Notes: generated by a model not told the origin, from the letters alone. 64,000 nt of DNA from Euryarchaeota archaeon UBA86 (GCA_002503055.1 DAQX01000029.1:11924-75923); one strand, 5' to 3'; counted from the first letter of the stretch, positions 16,772 through 25,125 are shown. Program-made: numbers and translations.

Positions 16772-17194
16772 ATGCCAAGCGTGCGGGTGCTAGTTGAACC
16801 CGAACAACTCGAACCCGATTCACTCCGCCAAGAACTTGAGACAGAGGGCTGCGGAAGTGTAGTCAGTTTTGTTGGCTTGACTCGTGGAGAGGACGATGGA
16901 ATCGCTGTAGAGAGGCTGGAGTTCGATGCATGGGAAGAAAAACTTCCCGATGTACTGAATAATTTAGCCGAGCAGGCGATAATTCAATTCGGTGTTAAAT
17001 CAGTGGTAATGGCACATCGCACTGGCTCAGTAGGCCCTAGCGAGCCAATAGTCTGCATCCACACCGCCTCTCCTCACAGGGCCGAGGGCTTCGAGGCCTG
17101 TAGTTGGCTAATTGACGAACTCAAGCGACAAGCTCCTTTGTGGAAGAAAGAAGTCAGGGCCGATGGGGAAATCTGGAAGGCTGGCCTGGGCTGA
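16772..17194 (+). CDS. moaE: Molybdopterin synthase catalytic subunit MoaE
   Basis: MoaE (140 aa) is the large subunit of molybdopterin synthase, which adds dithiolene sulfurs to precursor Z using thiocarboxylated MoaD. Motifs seen are SVVSFVGLTRGE, the FDAWEEKL strand, MAHRTGSVGPSEP and the catalytic lysine region PLWKKEVRADGEIW. ATG at 16772 gives MPSVRVLVEPEQ; the upstream GTG/ATG frame adds residues unlike the family. It is divergent from the flavoprotein across 77 bp. MoaC lies at 18901 but two opposite-strand genes separate them. Confidence 0.93.
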   Translation: MPSVRVLVEPEQLEPDSLRQELETEGCGSVVSFVGLTRGEDDGIAVERLEFDAWEEKLPDVLNNLAEQAIIQFGVKSVVMAHRTGSVGPSEPIVCIHTASPHRAEGFEACSWLIDELKRQAPLWKKEVRADGEIWKAGLG

Positions 17195-18529
17195 TTAGAT
17201 CGCGCCTACACCACTGATCGCATTCGGTACATTCGAAGCGATCCCTTCGACCATCATCCAACCGTGCCCTTTGATGCCGTCTCCAACCAGTCGAATTCCA
17301 TCTACGCCAATATCAGAAGGCAACTCTGCACCCTGCGGGGCTCGATTACACGGCCAGTTCCTATGGTAAGAGTGAACACATATTTCCTCAGCGTGGTCAG
17401 ATAACCACGGAATCGCTTCGTACAGATCATCTCTGCCCTTGCTAATCTCCGACTTAACAGTCGGGTCAGGAACAAACTGGTGAGTAATCATCAGATGCTT
17501 ACCTTCGGGAGCCAGACTAGAATCTGAGAAGGTAGGGATGACATATCCACCAACTCGTTCTAGTCCTGGAAGCATGGTAACACCGCTACCTCGATGAGGG
17601 ATATCATCATCGAGAGCAAACGCAAAACCAATTCCCCCTACTGCCTGAGTATCACGCACTTGCTCTCTGACGCCTTCTGTAACCTCGAAGTCTTCAGAAA
17701 GTGAATTTAGCAGGTTAGGATGACCACCGTTGTGAATAATTGAATCTGCACCAACCCACTTCGCTTCGTCACGCCCTCGTCGTCGTACACCAATGCAAAA
17801 CCTGTGATTCTTAGTCGACTCCTCTTCATCACCGGGAAGGATTTCTGTTATCTCGTGAGATAGCTTGACTCGCGTACCATTCTCACGCAGATCCTTCCTC
17901 AAACCATCTATCACACCTTTGCAGCCGCCTTTCGGAACATGTGGCCTGTCACTCCAGAAAGAATTCTGCAACATTCTGACAACAGTTGAGGCTGGCATTT
18001 GATCGAATCTTAGGCTAATTGCGAAGTTTGAGAATGCATCTAGAAAATCTATGAAATCATCAGAAAATCGCCTTGACAACCAAGTTCTACCATCTTCAGT
18101 CTCGTCCTCCCAGGGATCCTTCGCTCTTTTCATTAGGAGACCTGGTAGATTGATTGCGTCCTTAGCAGAGAACCATGGAAGAATACCAAAAGCCGAACCG
18201 GCTCTACTCAACTTACCATCTCTGATTTGACAGGCGAACTTTGTTGTTGGAAGAAACTCAACTCCATGCCGCCCTAATTCGAGCCCACCCCTTCTGCGCT
18301 TGCCTAGGATCATATTGGCAAATGGCCCCTTTTTCCCATGTGGTATCATATGGACAGCACCGGTAGGAATCTGATATCCATCGTGATCGTGCTGAGTGAA
18401 CCTACCTCCTGCGAAAGACATTCTCTCATATACACTGACATCTGATCTACCGGTCTGCGCAATCAGCGCAGCAGACATCAGGCCACCCACACCCGCTCCA
18501 ATCACGACTGTTTTCGGTTTGTCAGCCAT
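17195..18529 (-). CDS. Carotenoid desaturase/isomerase-like flavoprotein
   Basis: A 444-aa FAD protein of the phytoene-desaturase/CrtISO type. The N-terminus VVIGAGVGGLMSAALIAQTG with SVYERMSFAGGRF is the family's FAD-binding start, and the C-terminus GIRLVGDGIKGHGWMMVEG is the second FAD motif. FDQMPASTVVRML and GGCKGVIDGL also fit. Carotenoid desaturases work on isoprenoids, but in archaea such proteins also act as general FAD amine or alkene oxidoreductases. It abuts moaE (0 bp, convergent) and is 9 bp downstream of a ferredoxin gene, which is its likely redox partner. Confidence 0.82.
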   Translation of the reverse strand: MADKPKTVVIGAGVGGLMSAALIAQTGRSDVSVYERMSFAGGRFTQHDHDGYQIPTGAVHMIPHGKKGPFANMILGKRRRGGLELGRHGVEFLPTTKFACQIRDGKLSRAGSAFGILPWFSAKDAINLPGLLMKRAKDPWEDETEDGRTWLSRRFSDDFIDFLDAFSNFAISLRFDQMPASTVVRMLQNSFWSDRPHVPKGGCKGVIDGLRKDLRENGTRVKLSHEITEILPGDEEESTKNHRFCIGVRRRGRDEAKWVGADSIIHNGGHPNLLNSLSEDFEVTEGVREQVRDTQAVGGIGFAFALDDDIPHRGSGVTMLPGLERVGGYVIPTFSDSSLAPEGKHLMITHQFVPDPTVKSEISKGRDDLYEAIPWLSDHAEEICVHSYHRNWPCNRAPQGAELPSDIGVDGIRLVGDGIKGHGWMMVEGIASNVPNAISGVGAI

Positions 18530-18538
18530 TGATGCACC

Positions 18539-18799
18539 TCAGGTGTAGACCAATGCTCCTGTTGGACACCACAGTAAGCACCTCAAACAGTCAGTGCAAT
18601 TTTCTAGAATAACCTCACATAATCCCTCCACAACTAGTGCATCGTCCTTACAAGCCATTAGGCAATATGAGCATCCTACGCATAGATCATCCATAACCCC
18701 GAGACGCATCGCATCTGTGATAGGGCGGTCATGGCTAATTCCAGAAATCAATACCGGTACCGCACCGGGCGTAGCCCTCTCCCGAAAGGTCCCTACCAT
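18539..18799 (-). CDS. Dicluster 2x[4Fe-4S] ferredoxin
   Basis: This 86-aa protein has two cluster-binding sets, CVGCSYCLMACK and CTDCLRCLLWCP, in which the expected cysteines are all present. The first about 35 residues precede the ferredoxin fold and may be a short N-terminal extension; internal ATGs at about residues 31 and 36 are alternative starts. It is transcribed just ahead of the carotenoid-desaturase-like flavoprotein (9-bp gap), so it probably passes electrons to or from it. It is divergent from moaC. Confidence 0.9.
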   Translation of the reverse strand: MVGTFRERATPGAVPVLISGISHDRPITDAMRLGVMDDLCVGCSYCLMACKDDALVVEGLCEVILENCTDCLRCLLWCPTGALVYT

Positions 18800-18900
18800 A
18801 ACTTCACATCGTGGAGTACTATTTCAGATGTTATCCATATTCGGATATTTTCGTTAACTTCTCGCTGAATTATAAGTGAAGACCCCCCGTATGTGGAAAG

Positions 18901-19362
18901 ATGGACGACGAGGGCTGGACAGGAATGGTCGACATAGGTTCCAAGCCGGTAGTTGCCCGTGAGGCAGTAGCAACTGGAGTATTGATACTCTCAGAGACCG
19001 CTATCGATGTCGTCGCAAATGGACGCTCCCCCAAGGGCGATGTCAGAGAAGCCTCGACCATAGCAGCCATTCAGGCGGTTAAGGAGACTCCCCGAACACT
19101 GCCCCATTGTCATCCCATACCGATCGAAGGCTGCGATGTTGATTGGAAGATTGAGGGTGGCGGACTTCGTTGTACTGTCACTGTCAGAACACATTGGACT
19201 ACAGGAGTTGAGATGGAGGCACTTTGCGGAGTCAGCGCTGCGCTACTATGTGCATGGGACATGCTGAAACCACTCGAGAAGGACTCTAATGGGCAATATC
19301 CCAACTCTCGGATTGAAGGAATCCGTGTGCTCAGAAAGAGTAAGTCAGACCCGCATAATTGA
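18901..19362 (+). CDS. moaC: Cyclic pyranopterin monophosphate synthase MoaC
   Basis: MoaC (153 aa) converts the MoaA product to cyclic pyranopterin monophosphate, the first pterin of molybdenum cofactor synthesis. The motifs MVDIGSKP, KGDVREASTIAAIQAVK, LPHCHPIPI, VRTHWTTGVEMEALCGVSAALLC and DMLKPLEKD are intact, including the His and Lys residues of the active site. The gene is followed directly, with no gap, by the FBPase gene on the same strand, an odd pairing that probably reflects simple operon packing. Confidence 0.95.
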   Translation: MDDEGWTGMVDIGSKPVVAREAVATGVLILSETAIDVVANGRSPKGDVREASTIAAIQAVKETPRTLPHCHPIPIEGCDVDWKIEGGGLRCTVTVRTHWTTGVEMEALCGVSAALLCAWDMLKPLEKDSNGQYPNSRIEGIRVLRKSKSDPHN

Positions 19363-20334
19363 ATGCCTAGACCCACTCCGGTATCTATGGCTACAAGGGA
19401 CTTAGCGGACCACTTTGTACAAGCCACCGAGGCCGCAGCCGTAGCAGCTTCGAAGTGGATAGGCCTCGGAGATGGAAAGGCTGCAGATGGAGCAGCGGTC
19501 GAAGCCATGCGCACTGTATTCGACAATATCCCATTCGACGGCAGGGTTGCGATAGGAGAAGGTGAACGAGACGACGCCCCTATGTTGTGGATCGGAGAAC
19601 CCCTCGGATCGATGCAAGGTAAGCCGGGATCTCCTAGCATAGATATCGCAGTAGATCCTCTCGAGTGTACTAATCATGTTGCCTTGGACAAGCCAAACGC
19701 AATGGCGGTTCTAGCTGCTGCTCCTAGAGGGGCTTTGCTACATGCTCCTGATTGTTATATGGACAAAATTACGGGACCCGCGGAGATGGCCGGGCACATC
19801 AGCCTCGAGGCCGATGTATCATACAATGTCGAGGCTGCATGCAGTGTTCTCGACAAACACAGTTCACTGCTCAAGGTTGTGGTTATGGATAGGCCTAGAC
19901 ACGAAGACCTGATTCGTGATTTGAATCAATACGATGTAGATGTAGTACTAATTGGAGACGGCGATATTGCGGCCGCACTAAACGCCGCTGATCCAAATTC
20001 AGATATTGATATGTTGATGGGAATAGGAGCAGCCCCTGAGGGCGTAATCACCGCTACCGCTCTGCGCGGTTTGAAGGCACCATTCGAAGGTCGTTTGATT
20101 TTCAAGAATGACGGTCACCGAGACAGGGCAGAGAAGATGATTGACGGCGATGTCGACAGACTTTGGAGCAGAGATGAACTCTGCTCCTCTGATGATTCAA
20201 TTTTCATCGGAACAGGAGTCTGTGCTGGACGAACCAGAGGGGTCGAGGAGACTGAAGATGGACGCCACTCGGTTCACTCAGAAGTGATAGATGTCAGTTC
20301 TGGCGAGCATTACTATTTATCCTCCGTGCGATGA
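19363..20334 (+). CDS. glpX: Class II fructose-1,6-bisphosphatase (GlpX family)
   Basis: This 323-aa enzyme dephosphorylates fructose 1,6-bisphosphate in gluconeogenesis. Metal and substrate motifs include GDGKAADGAAVEAMR, IGEGERDDAPMLWIGE, DIAVDPLECTNHVA and MGIGAAPEGVITATALR. GlpX is a bacterial-type FBPase; most archaea use the bifunctional class V enzyme, so this points to transfer from bacteria. The stop overlaps an ATG of the aldolase gene (ATGA at 20331), so both gluconeogenic enzymes are probably co-translated. Confidence 0.94.
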   Translation: MPRPTPVSMATRDLADHFVQATEAAAVAASKWIGLGDGKAADGAAVEAMRTVFDNIPFDGRVAIGEGERDDAPMLWIGEPLGSMQGKPGSPSIDIAVDPLECTNHVALDKPNAMAVLAAAPRGALLHAPDCYMDKITGPAEMAGHISLEADVSYNVEAACSVLDKHSSLLKVVVMDRPRHEDLIRDLNQYDVDVVLIGDGDIAAALNAADPNSDIDMLMGIGAAPEGVITATALRGLKAPFEGRLIFKNDGHRDRAEKMIDGDVDRLWSRDELCSSDDSIFIGTGVCAGRTRGVEETEDGRHSVHSEVIDVSSGEHYYLSSVR

Positions 20335-20375
20335 CTTCATCTCTTGCGACCTATACGAATCTACGAGGCAATAGT

Positions 20376-21395
20376 ATGGATGAAGGATTACTCGAGCAAA
20401 CAGCGAATCAGTTAGTAGCTCCCGGAAAGGGGATTCTAGCAGCAGATGAGAGTAATGGTACGATGTCCAAGAGATTGGCCGTAGTAGGCGTTGAGCCTTC
20501 TGCTGAGACAAGACGCTCCTACCGTGCTAACTTACTATCCACCGATGATTACCAGTCCGCTGTGTCTGGAGTGATTCTGTTTGATGAGACAATTCGGCAG
20601 GACATGGATGACGGTTCATCAATCGTAGATGCCCTAAATGCCATAGGAATTCATCCCGGAATTAAAGTCGATACAGGAGCGAAGGAACTGGCTAATCACC
20701 CGGGTGAGAAGATTACTGAGGGACTAGACGGACTTAGGGAAAGATGCTCTGGATACTTCGCAATGGGTGCAAGATTCGCTAAGTGGCGCGCCGTAATTAA
20801 AATCGGGGACGGAATGCCAAGTAAGGCCTGTATCTCAACAAATGCTCACGCCTTAGCGCGATACTCAGCAATTTGTCAAGAGCAGGGATTGGTCCCTATA
20901 ATCGAACCAGAGGTATTGATGGACGGAGATCACGATGCTCAGAGATGCTACGATGTAACTGCGGAGATTCTAGACGCTACATTTGCTGCTTGCACAGAGC
21001 AAGGAGTTCACATTCCCGGAGCACTACTCAAGCCGAACATGGTGATGGCGGGCTCGGGCTGTTCGAATCAAGCAACACGGGAAGAGGTGGCTAAGTTAAC
21101 TGTGGACTGTTTGACCAATCATGTCCCTCACGACCTTCCTGGTATTGTATTCCTCTCAGGTGGACAGTCTGATGAGGACGCAACCGCACATCTCAATCTG
21201 ATGAATAAGATGAGCGTCAATCATCCTTGGCAATTATCCTACTCCTATGGAAGAGCCCTGCAAGCCCACGCACTCAAGACCTGGGCTCAAGGAGGCCCCG
21301 AGTCAGCGGCCGAGAGCCAAGAGATGTTTGCTCACAGGGCGAAGATGAACAGCCTAGCCAGGAGTGGCGATTGGAGTCCGGACCTAGAGGTCTAG
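20376..21395 (+). CDS. Class I fructose-bisphosphate aldolase
   Basis: A classical Schiff-base aldolase of 339 aa of the eukaryote/bacterial class I type, not the archaeal DhnA type. It has APGKGILAADES, DDYQSAVSGVILFDET, ARFAKWRAVIKIG (active-site lysines), PIIEPEVLMDG, the Schiff-base lysine in ALLKPNMV, and FLSGGQSDEDA. ATG at 20376 matches the usual N-terminus; an ATG at 20331 overlapping the glpX stop would add 15 residues. Together with glpX it gives triose-phosphate to fructose 6-phosphate, supporting gluconeogenic growth. Confidence 0.93.
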   Translation: MDEGLLEQTANQLVAPGKGILAADESNGTMSKRLAVVGVEPSAETRRSYRANLLSTDDYQSAVSGVILFDETIRQDMDDGSSIVDALNAIGIHPGIKVDTGAKELANHPGEKITEGLDGLRERCSGYFAMGARFAKWRAVIKIGDGMPSKACISTNAHALARYSAICQEQGLVPIIEPEVLMDGDHDAQRCYDVTAEILDATFAACTEQGVHIPGALLKPNMVMAGSGCSNQATREEVAKLTVDCLTNHVPHDLPGIVFLSGGQSDEDATAHLNLMNKMSVNHPWQLSYSYGRALQAHALKTWAQGGPESAAESQEMFAHRAKMNSLARSGDWSPDLEV

Positions 21396-21400
21396 TTTAT

Positions 21401-21652
21401 TCAATTCTCTTCGAGAGCCCCGGGGCGGAGTTGCCAGACACAAATCTCGTAGCGTCCCGATAGAGCACCACCTCTCTTTGTGGTTGAGACCTTCATGATG
21501 TCCTTATCCTTTGAGAGGACATTGCCCAACTGCTGAGGAGTCGTTCCGTGACGCATAGTTGAGTTTACATGCTCTAGTATTTCGGTGGTGTTCGCTTCTC
21601 CTCTGTCATCGAGGAACTTCTTGATCTTCTGTCTTAGTCTGGTTGTTCTCAT
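21401..21652 (-). CDS. Small winged-helix protein A
   Basis: An 83-aa basic protein predicted to be a winged-helix DNA-binding domain: helices LRQKIKKFLDDR, TTEILEHVN and TTPQQLGNVLSK, then a wing-like VSTTKRGGALSGRYEI. It is similar in helix pattern and residues to the adjacent 117-aa protein (RKYLAER, TAEISAWVN), so the two appear to be tandem paralogues. The last residues overlap nothing; the aldolase stop is 5 bp away on the other strand. It is transcribed 1 bp after the 117-aa gene. The target DNA is unknown. Confidence 0.7.
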   Translation of the reverse strand: MRTTRLRQKIKKFLDDRGEANTTEILEHVNSTMRHGTTPQQLGNVLSKDKDIMKVSTTKRGGALSGRYEICVWQLRPGALEEN

Positions 21653-21653
21653 A

Positions 21654-22007
21654 TCACTCTCTCCTTTCTTTGGGACTGTCTCGCTCGTGGTGCCTTACCC
21701 ACTCGTCGGTAGCCCATTCCGACAATGGCGGCGAATTCCCAGTCATCCCACTCTTGTGAACAGTTCCGATACGAACTAATGTCGCATCAGATTCCATAGC
21801 GGCAGTAATTTCTGAGCTGTTCGAAGGGTTGTTCTGAGAATTCACCCAAGCCGAGATTTCCGCAGTATTTCTTGGCCTTTCAGCTAGATACTTGCGGATA
21901 ATCGACCTCAATTGATCTTTACTCAATTTCCTTCCTCCGTCTTTATTCGGACCCCGGAGAGGCCCGATGCGCTTAGGATGGCGGGCGCTGATATAACCGT
22001 TCTGCAC
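21654..22007 (-). CDS. Small winged-helix protein B
   Basis: A 117-aa basic protein with an N-terminal arm (HPKRIGPLRGPN) and a helix pattern like its neighbour: LRSIIRKYLAERP, TAEISAWVN, SSEITAAMESD, then a wing and ATDEWVRHHERD. I do not know its family beyond a winged-helix prediction by eye. Its start is 6 bp from a perfect 17-bp palindrome at 22014-22030, so it may repress its own transcription. It is divergent from the 869-aa winged-helix gene. Confidence 0.7.
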   Translation of the reverse strand: MQNGYISARHPKRIGPLRGPNKDGGRKLSKDQLRSIIRKYLAERPRNTAEISAWVNSQNNPSNSSEITAAMESDATLVRIGTVHKSGMTGNSPPLSEWATDEWVRHHERDSPKERRE

Positions 22008-22181
22008 GAAATAATGTAATTTTGTTACATAATGTTGCAGAAAAATGACCTATTTCCATCATTGAACCAAGTGTGGAATTGGAACTAGTTATTTTTCCAT
22101 TGGAAAGGTGTAACTATATGTAACTAAAATATAGAATTAAATACAACTCACTAAACTCGTTACTCAAGGAGAGCGAAAGTC
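22008..22181. promoter_or_regulatory. Divergent regulatory region with palindromes and TGTAAC boxes
   Basis: This 174-bp AT-rich gap separates the two small winged-helix genes from the 869-aa gene. It contains the palindrome ATGTAA-N5-TTACAT (22014-22030), a 13-bp palindrome TTTCCA-T-TGGAAA (22094-22106), and a direct repeat TGTAACTA at 22109 and 22119, exactly 10 bp apart. A TATA-like stretch AAAATATAGAATTAA lies at about 22126-22140 and the ribosome site AAGGAGAG at 22166-22173. The shared TGTAA core on both sides suggests one regulator binding both promoters. Confidence 0.6.
22014..22030. promoter_or_regulatory. Palindromic operator candidate
   Basis: A perfect inverted repeat ATGTAA-TTTTG-TTACAT. 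It lies 6 bp upstream of the start codon of the 117-aa winged-helix gene, where a bound dimer would block its promoter or start. The half-site TGTAAC recurs twice at 22109-22126. Confidence 0.6.
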
Positions 22182-24791
22182 ATGTCCGAGGAACCTCTAG
22201 AGCCTCGAAAACGAGGTGAGGAGGTTGATCTAATCAAAATTCGAAGTAAACACAGACGAAGGCTACTGAGTAGACTGACAGAAGGAGGGGCGACCGTAAG
22301 CGAACTAGCCAACGATGTTGACCTTAGAGTCCCTCATGCTTCTGCCGAGTTGAAGAGGCTGAGAAACGATGGACTAGTCTCCAGTGACCAGTCAGAAGGA
22401 AGTCGTGGTGCTAGTATGCACCTGACGCAGTTGGGTTGGGAGGCAATCCGTTCCGATGAACTATCTCGAGCTATGGAGGCAAACCCACTCCCTCCAAATT
22501 CGGAAATGTGTTGTTTGCTTTCTCGTGATGGGCCCAATCTCTTGCTCGGGGTTTTGCAACCAATTCAATCACCAATCATTCCAATTCCAACTCGACCTCC
22601 GAGAGAGTCAGGAACGCACTCTTCTTCCACAGGAAGAGAAGGGGTCCCTTGGACCTGGGCCGTGTTCAGAGAGAGAGATCCGCGATGGTTCGATCTTAGT
22701 ACAATGGAACCTGCAATCAACATCCCCGAGCCCAATAATCCCGAGAACATCGACACATACTCTTCCCAGTCTAATATTCTAGGATTAATTCGTGCCCGTT
22801 TATTGGACTATGAAAGACCAATAGCAATTGCTCCCGGACAATGGTTTGCTGAACCATCATTCCTACCTTCGCCTCCTCTACCAGAGAGAAATTACCATCG
22901 TGGCGAATGGGCGCTTGGTGCCTGTCACCCGAAGTCTCCTGAGGTTAGACCTAGGATGCCCATAGCCGCCGTTTTATCTGAACGATTACCTAGGACAATG
23001 ATTCTGCGAACTGCTCGATTGAACTCCCTGGTAATTGCAGATCTAGGTGGCCTTGATATCATAGGTGAAGAATATCCTCTGGGCGCTTTGGCCCATTGGA
23101 TAGAACGCGCTCATCCTAGATTAGAAGAATCTGAGAGACAGCGCCGATTGCTCTCTTTAGAAAAAAGAGTCAGTAAAGGAAGAGGGAGGACCGACGACTC
23201 TACTTGGAGGAGATTCAGAGCAGATTGGGGCAATGCACAATTTGTGGAGGAAACAGACTCACTCAGACAACTCGACATCAGAGGCCTTGGAACTGCAGCA
23301 TCTCAAGCATTGATTAAGTGGGCACTAGAGGACTACAATGCCCTACCTCTAACGCTTGAAATTGGCCCACAGTCTCCTGATGATTTAGTCTCTGCAATCG
23401 CGACACATCCTAATCTCAGACTTATTCTACTGGACTCTGATTGGTCAGCCTTCTCAAGCTTCGACAAACTGGAGAGCGATCCAATCAGACCACTTCCTTG
23501 GCTCAAGCTCACTACAGAATCGGAAAGCACCCTATCCATCAGACTCTTAGATCCAATTCAATCTCAACCGACAACAGTATCGGATGACTTACAATCAAGG
23601 GCGTTAGATTCACTAGGTCCTGTTGCAGAATTACTGTCCTACTCTGAGGATGAGGATTCGGTCATCATGTCTGCAATCTCTCAACATCCCGGCGGGAATG
23701 AAGAATGGGCAAATCAAATGGAGGCGAGATATCCACTGGCCGCATGGATTGCATCTCCTCCGAGGACTCGATGGCCTCGTTGGCAGAGACTCAGAGGAAG
23801 GTTGGATTCGGATTGGTTGGTTCTTTTGGGCCTAGATGATCTACCTCTTGAGAGACTATCTGAGATAGCAGACGAAGCGCCCGACTCAGTGTTGGGAGAT
23901 TTCTCCGTTAAACTAGAACAGATCCTACGCTCTAACCCTGAAAAGGCACTGAGAATGCGCCCTGCTTCAGATCCGAAGAATGCTAGCAGAGGAGACTCCT
24001 GGGTGGCAGCCCAACTACTGTCTAATGCGCCTTGGCTCTCAGATAATCTTCACTCCGATTTAATCAGTTGGGCACTTGACGCTTGGTTGTGCCAACCTCC
24101 GATTGAATCCATGACAGCTCTTGAGGGAGTATCTTGGCTCTTCTCCTCCGAGAAACGCCAAGTCGAATTTAGACCTATTATCGAGGGTATTCAGAGTGTT
24201 GGGTCCCGGTGCCCGGAGGGGCATGAGTTGAGGATTTGGTCGAGTCTCGCTAAGGGACTTAATGACAATTCAAAACTCACTACTATGGAATTGAAGAGTA
24301 TACTGAAATTACCTCCGGGATGGTGGGGGCCAATCTCATCAGCTATCCTTTCGACAATGCTAGAGAATGAGGAATCCACGAGCTGGATTCTGTCGAATCC
24401 AATTCCATGGTGTGCTGCTATCCTCAGACCTGTAGGAGAATCATGTGATGCCCCTGGATTGAATGACTATCGGCATCCGGGTTGTAACCCAGAGTTGTTA
24501 TCCATGTTATATCGCCGACTCAGAGGAAGGAGCCAAAATGACGAACTCTCTGATTCAGCAGACTCAATCATAGATCTTCTCGATGCCTTGGACGCCGCAG
24601 CACGTGGCACACCCCCTCAACCCGGTAGGACTCACTCCTATTCTGGATGGCTAGCCCAACCTATTGAGGAGTGGCCGATTATCGATACTGAGGCGGCTTT
24701 GTTGGGGGACCCTCATATCTCTGAGAGAATTATTCTCAGGAAATCAGGATATCGTGTCGAATTCGGCTCTCTGGGCACTATTTCTGGCTAG
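22182..24791 (+). CDS. Very large winged-helix protein of unknown function (869 aa)
   Basis: Residues about 18-95 form a MarR/ArsR-like winged helix: HRRRLLSRLTEGGATVSELA, VPHASAELKRLRNDGLV, then a wing and MHLTQLGWEAI. The remaining about 770 residues match no family I know. They are soluble, acidic, rich in Trp, Pro, Leu and Ser, with recurrent Leu/Trp helices (PRWQRLRGRL, ISWALDAWL) and no transmembrane segment, Walker motif or metal site. It has a good ribosome site (AAGGAGAG, 8-nt spacing) and a palindrome-rich promoter. It could be a ligand-sensing regulator or scaffold. Nothing resembling it lies elsewhere in the window. Confidence 0.75.
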   Translation: MSEEPLEPRKRGEEVDLIKIRSKHRRRLLSRLTEGGATVSELANDVDLRVPHASAELKRLRNDGLVSSDQSEGSRGASMHLTQLGWEAIRSDELSRAMEANPLPPNSEMCCLLSRDGPNLLLGVLQPIQSPIIPIPTRPPRESGTHSSSTGREGVPWTWAVFRERDPRWFDLSTMEPAINIPEPNNPENIDTYSSQSNILGLIRARLLDYERPIAIAPGQWFAEPSFLPSPPLPERNYHRGEWALGACHPKSPEVRPRMPIAAVLSERLPRTMILRTARLNSLVIADLGGLDIIGEEYPLGALAHWIERAHPRLEESERQRRLLSLEKRVSKGRGRTDDSTWRRFRADWGNAQFVEETDSLRQLDIRGLGTAASQALIKWALEDYNALPLTLEIGPQSPDDLVSAIATHPNLRLILLDSDWSAFSSFDKLESDPIRPLPWLKLTTESESTLSIRLLDPIQSQPTTVSDDLQSRALDSLGPVAELLSYSEDEDSVIMSAISQHPGGNEEWANQMEARYPLAAWIASPPRTRWPRWQRLRGRLDSDWLVLLGLDDLPLERLSEIADEAPDSVLGDFSVKLEQILRSNPEKALRMRPASDPKNASRGDSWVAAQLLSNAPWLSDNLHSDLISWALDAWLCQPPIESMTALEGVSWLFSSEKRQVEFRPIIEGIQSVGSRCPEGHELRIWSSLAKGLNDNSKLTTMELKSILKLPPGWWGPISSAILSTMLENEESTSWILSNPIPWCAAILRPVGESCDAPGLNDYRHPGCNPELLSMLYRRLRGRSQNDELSDSADSIIDLLDALDAAARGTPPQPGRTHSYSGWLAQPIEEWPIIDTEAALLGDPHISERIILRKSGYRVEFGSLGTISG

Positions 24792-24809
24792 AATTTACGA
24801 TTTCTAACA

Positions 24810-25125
24810 ACCGTGAGGTTCTTGACTACCCCCCATGGCCGTAGAATGCCCGTGCTGCAACACCGTGGTGACGAAGCCCCACGCCGGAGGAATAGTATGA
24901 ACCAAGGTACCAAGCACGGGTCGCCACTTGTCGAAGACCAGTGTGACTGTCTGCAACGGAATGATCACTGGAGCAAAGCAGGTGGCCGGATTGTGAAAGG
25001 TCCCCAGATGACCGTAAGGAATGAATCATGGAACTACCCCACAATCCGACAAACGTCCCGGGGTGGGTCAGGCGCCCGAGCTTTGCTGTGAAGGCCGCCG
25101 TTACGCCCCGGGGCACACAACCACT
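24810..25125 (+). ncRNA. Structured non-coding RNA candidate (possibly RNase P RNA)
   Basis: The roughly 345-bp gap after the 869-aa gene is GC-rich, unlike the other spacers, and folds into a series of perfect stems. These are GCCCGTGCT/AGCACGGGT (24848-24921), GCCAC/GTGGC (24923-24986) enclosing CCAGTG/CACTGG, CGGATTGTG/CACAATCCG (24987-25049 approx.), and TCCCGGGG/CCCCGGGG (25056-25113 approx.). Short segments GGAGGAA, GCAACGGAA and ATGAATCATGG recall conserved parts of archaeal RNase P RNA, but I could not build its P4 helix, so the identity is only a suggestion. Strand and ends are approximate; plus is assumed because both neighbours run that way. Confidence 0.5.

Noticed and set aside
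24810..25125. SRP (7S) RNA
   Set aside because: The conserved helix 8 motif with GGAAG and AGCAGC is not present on either strand.
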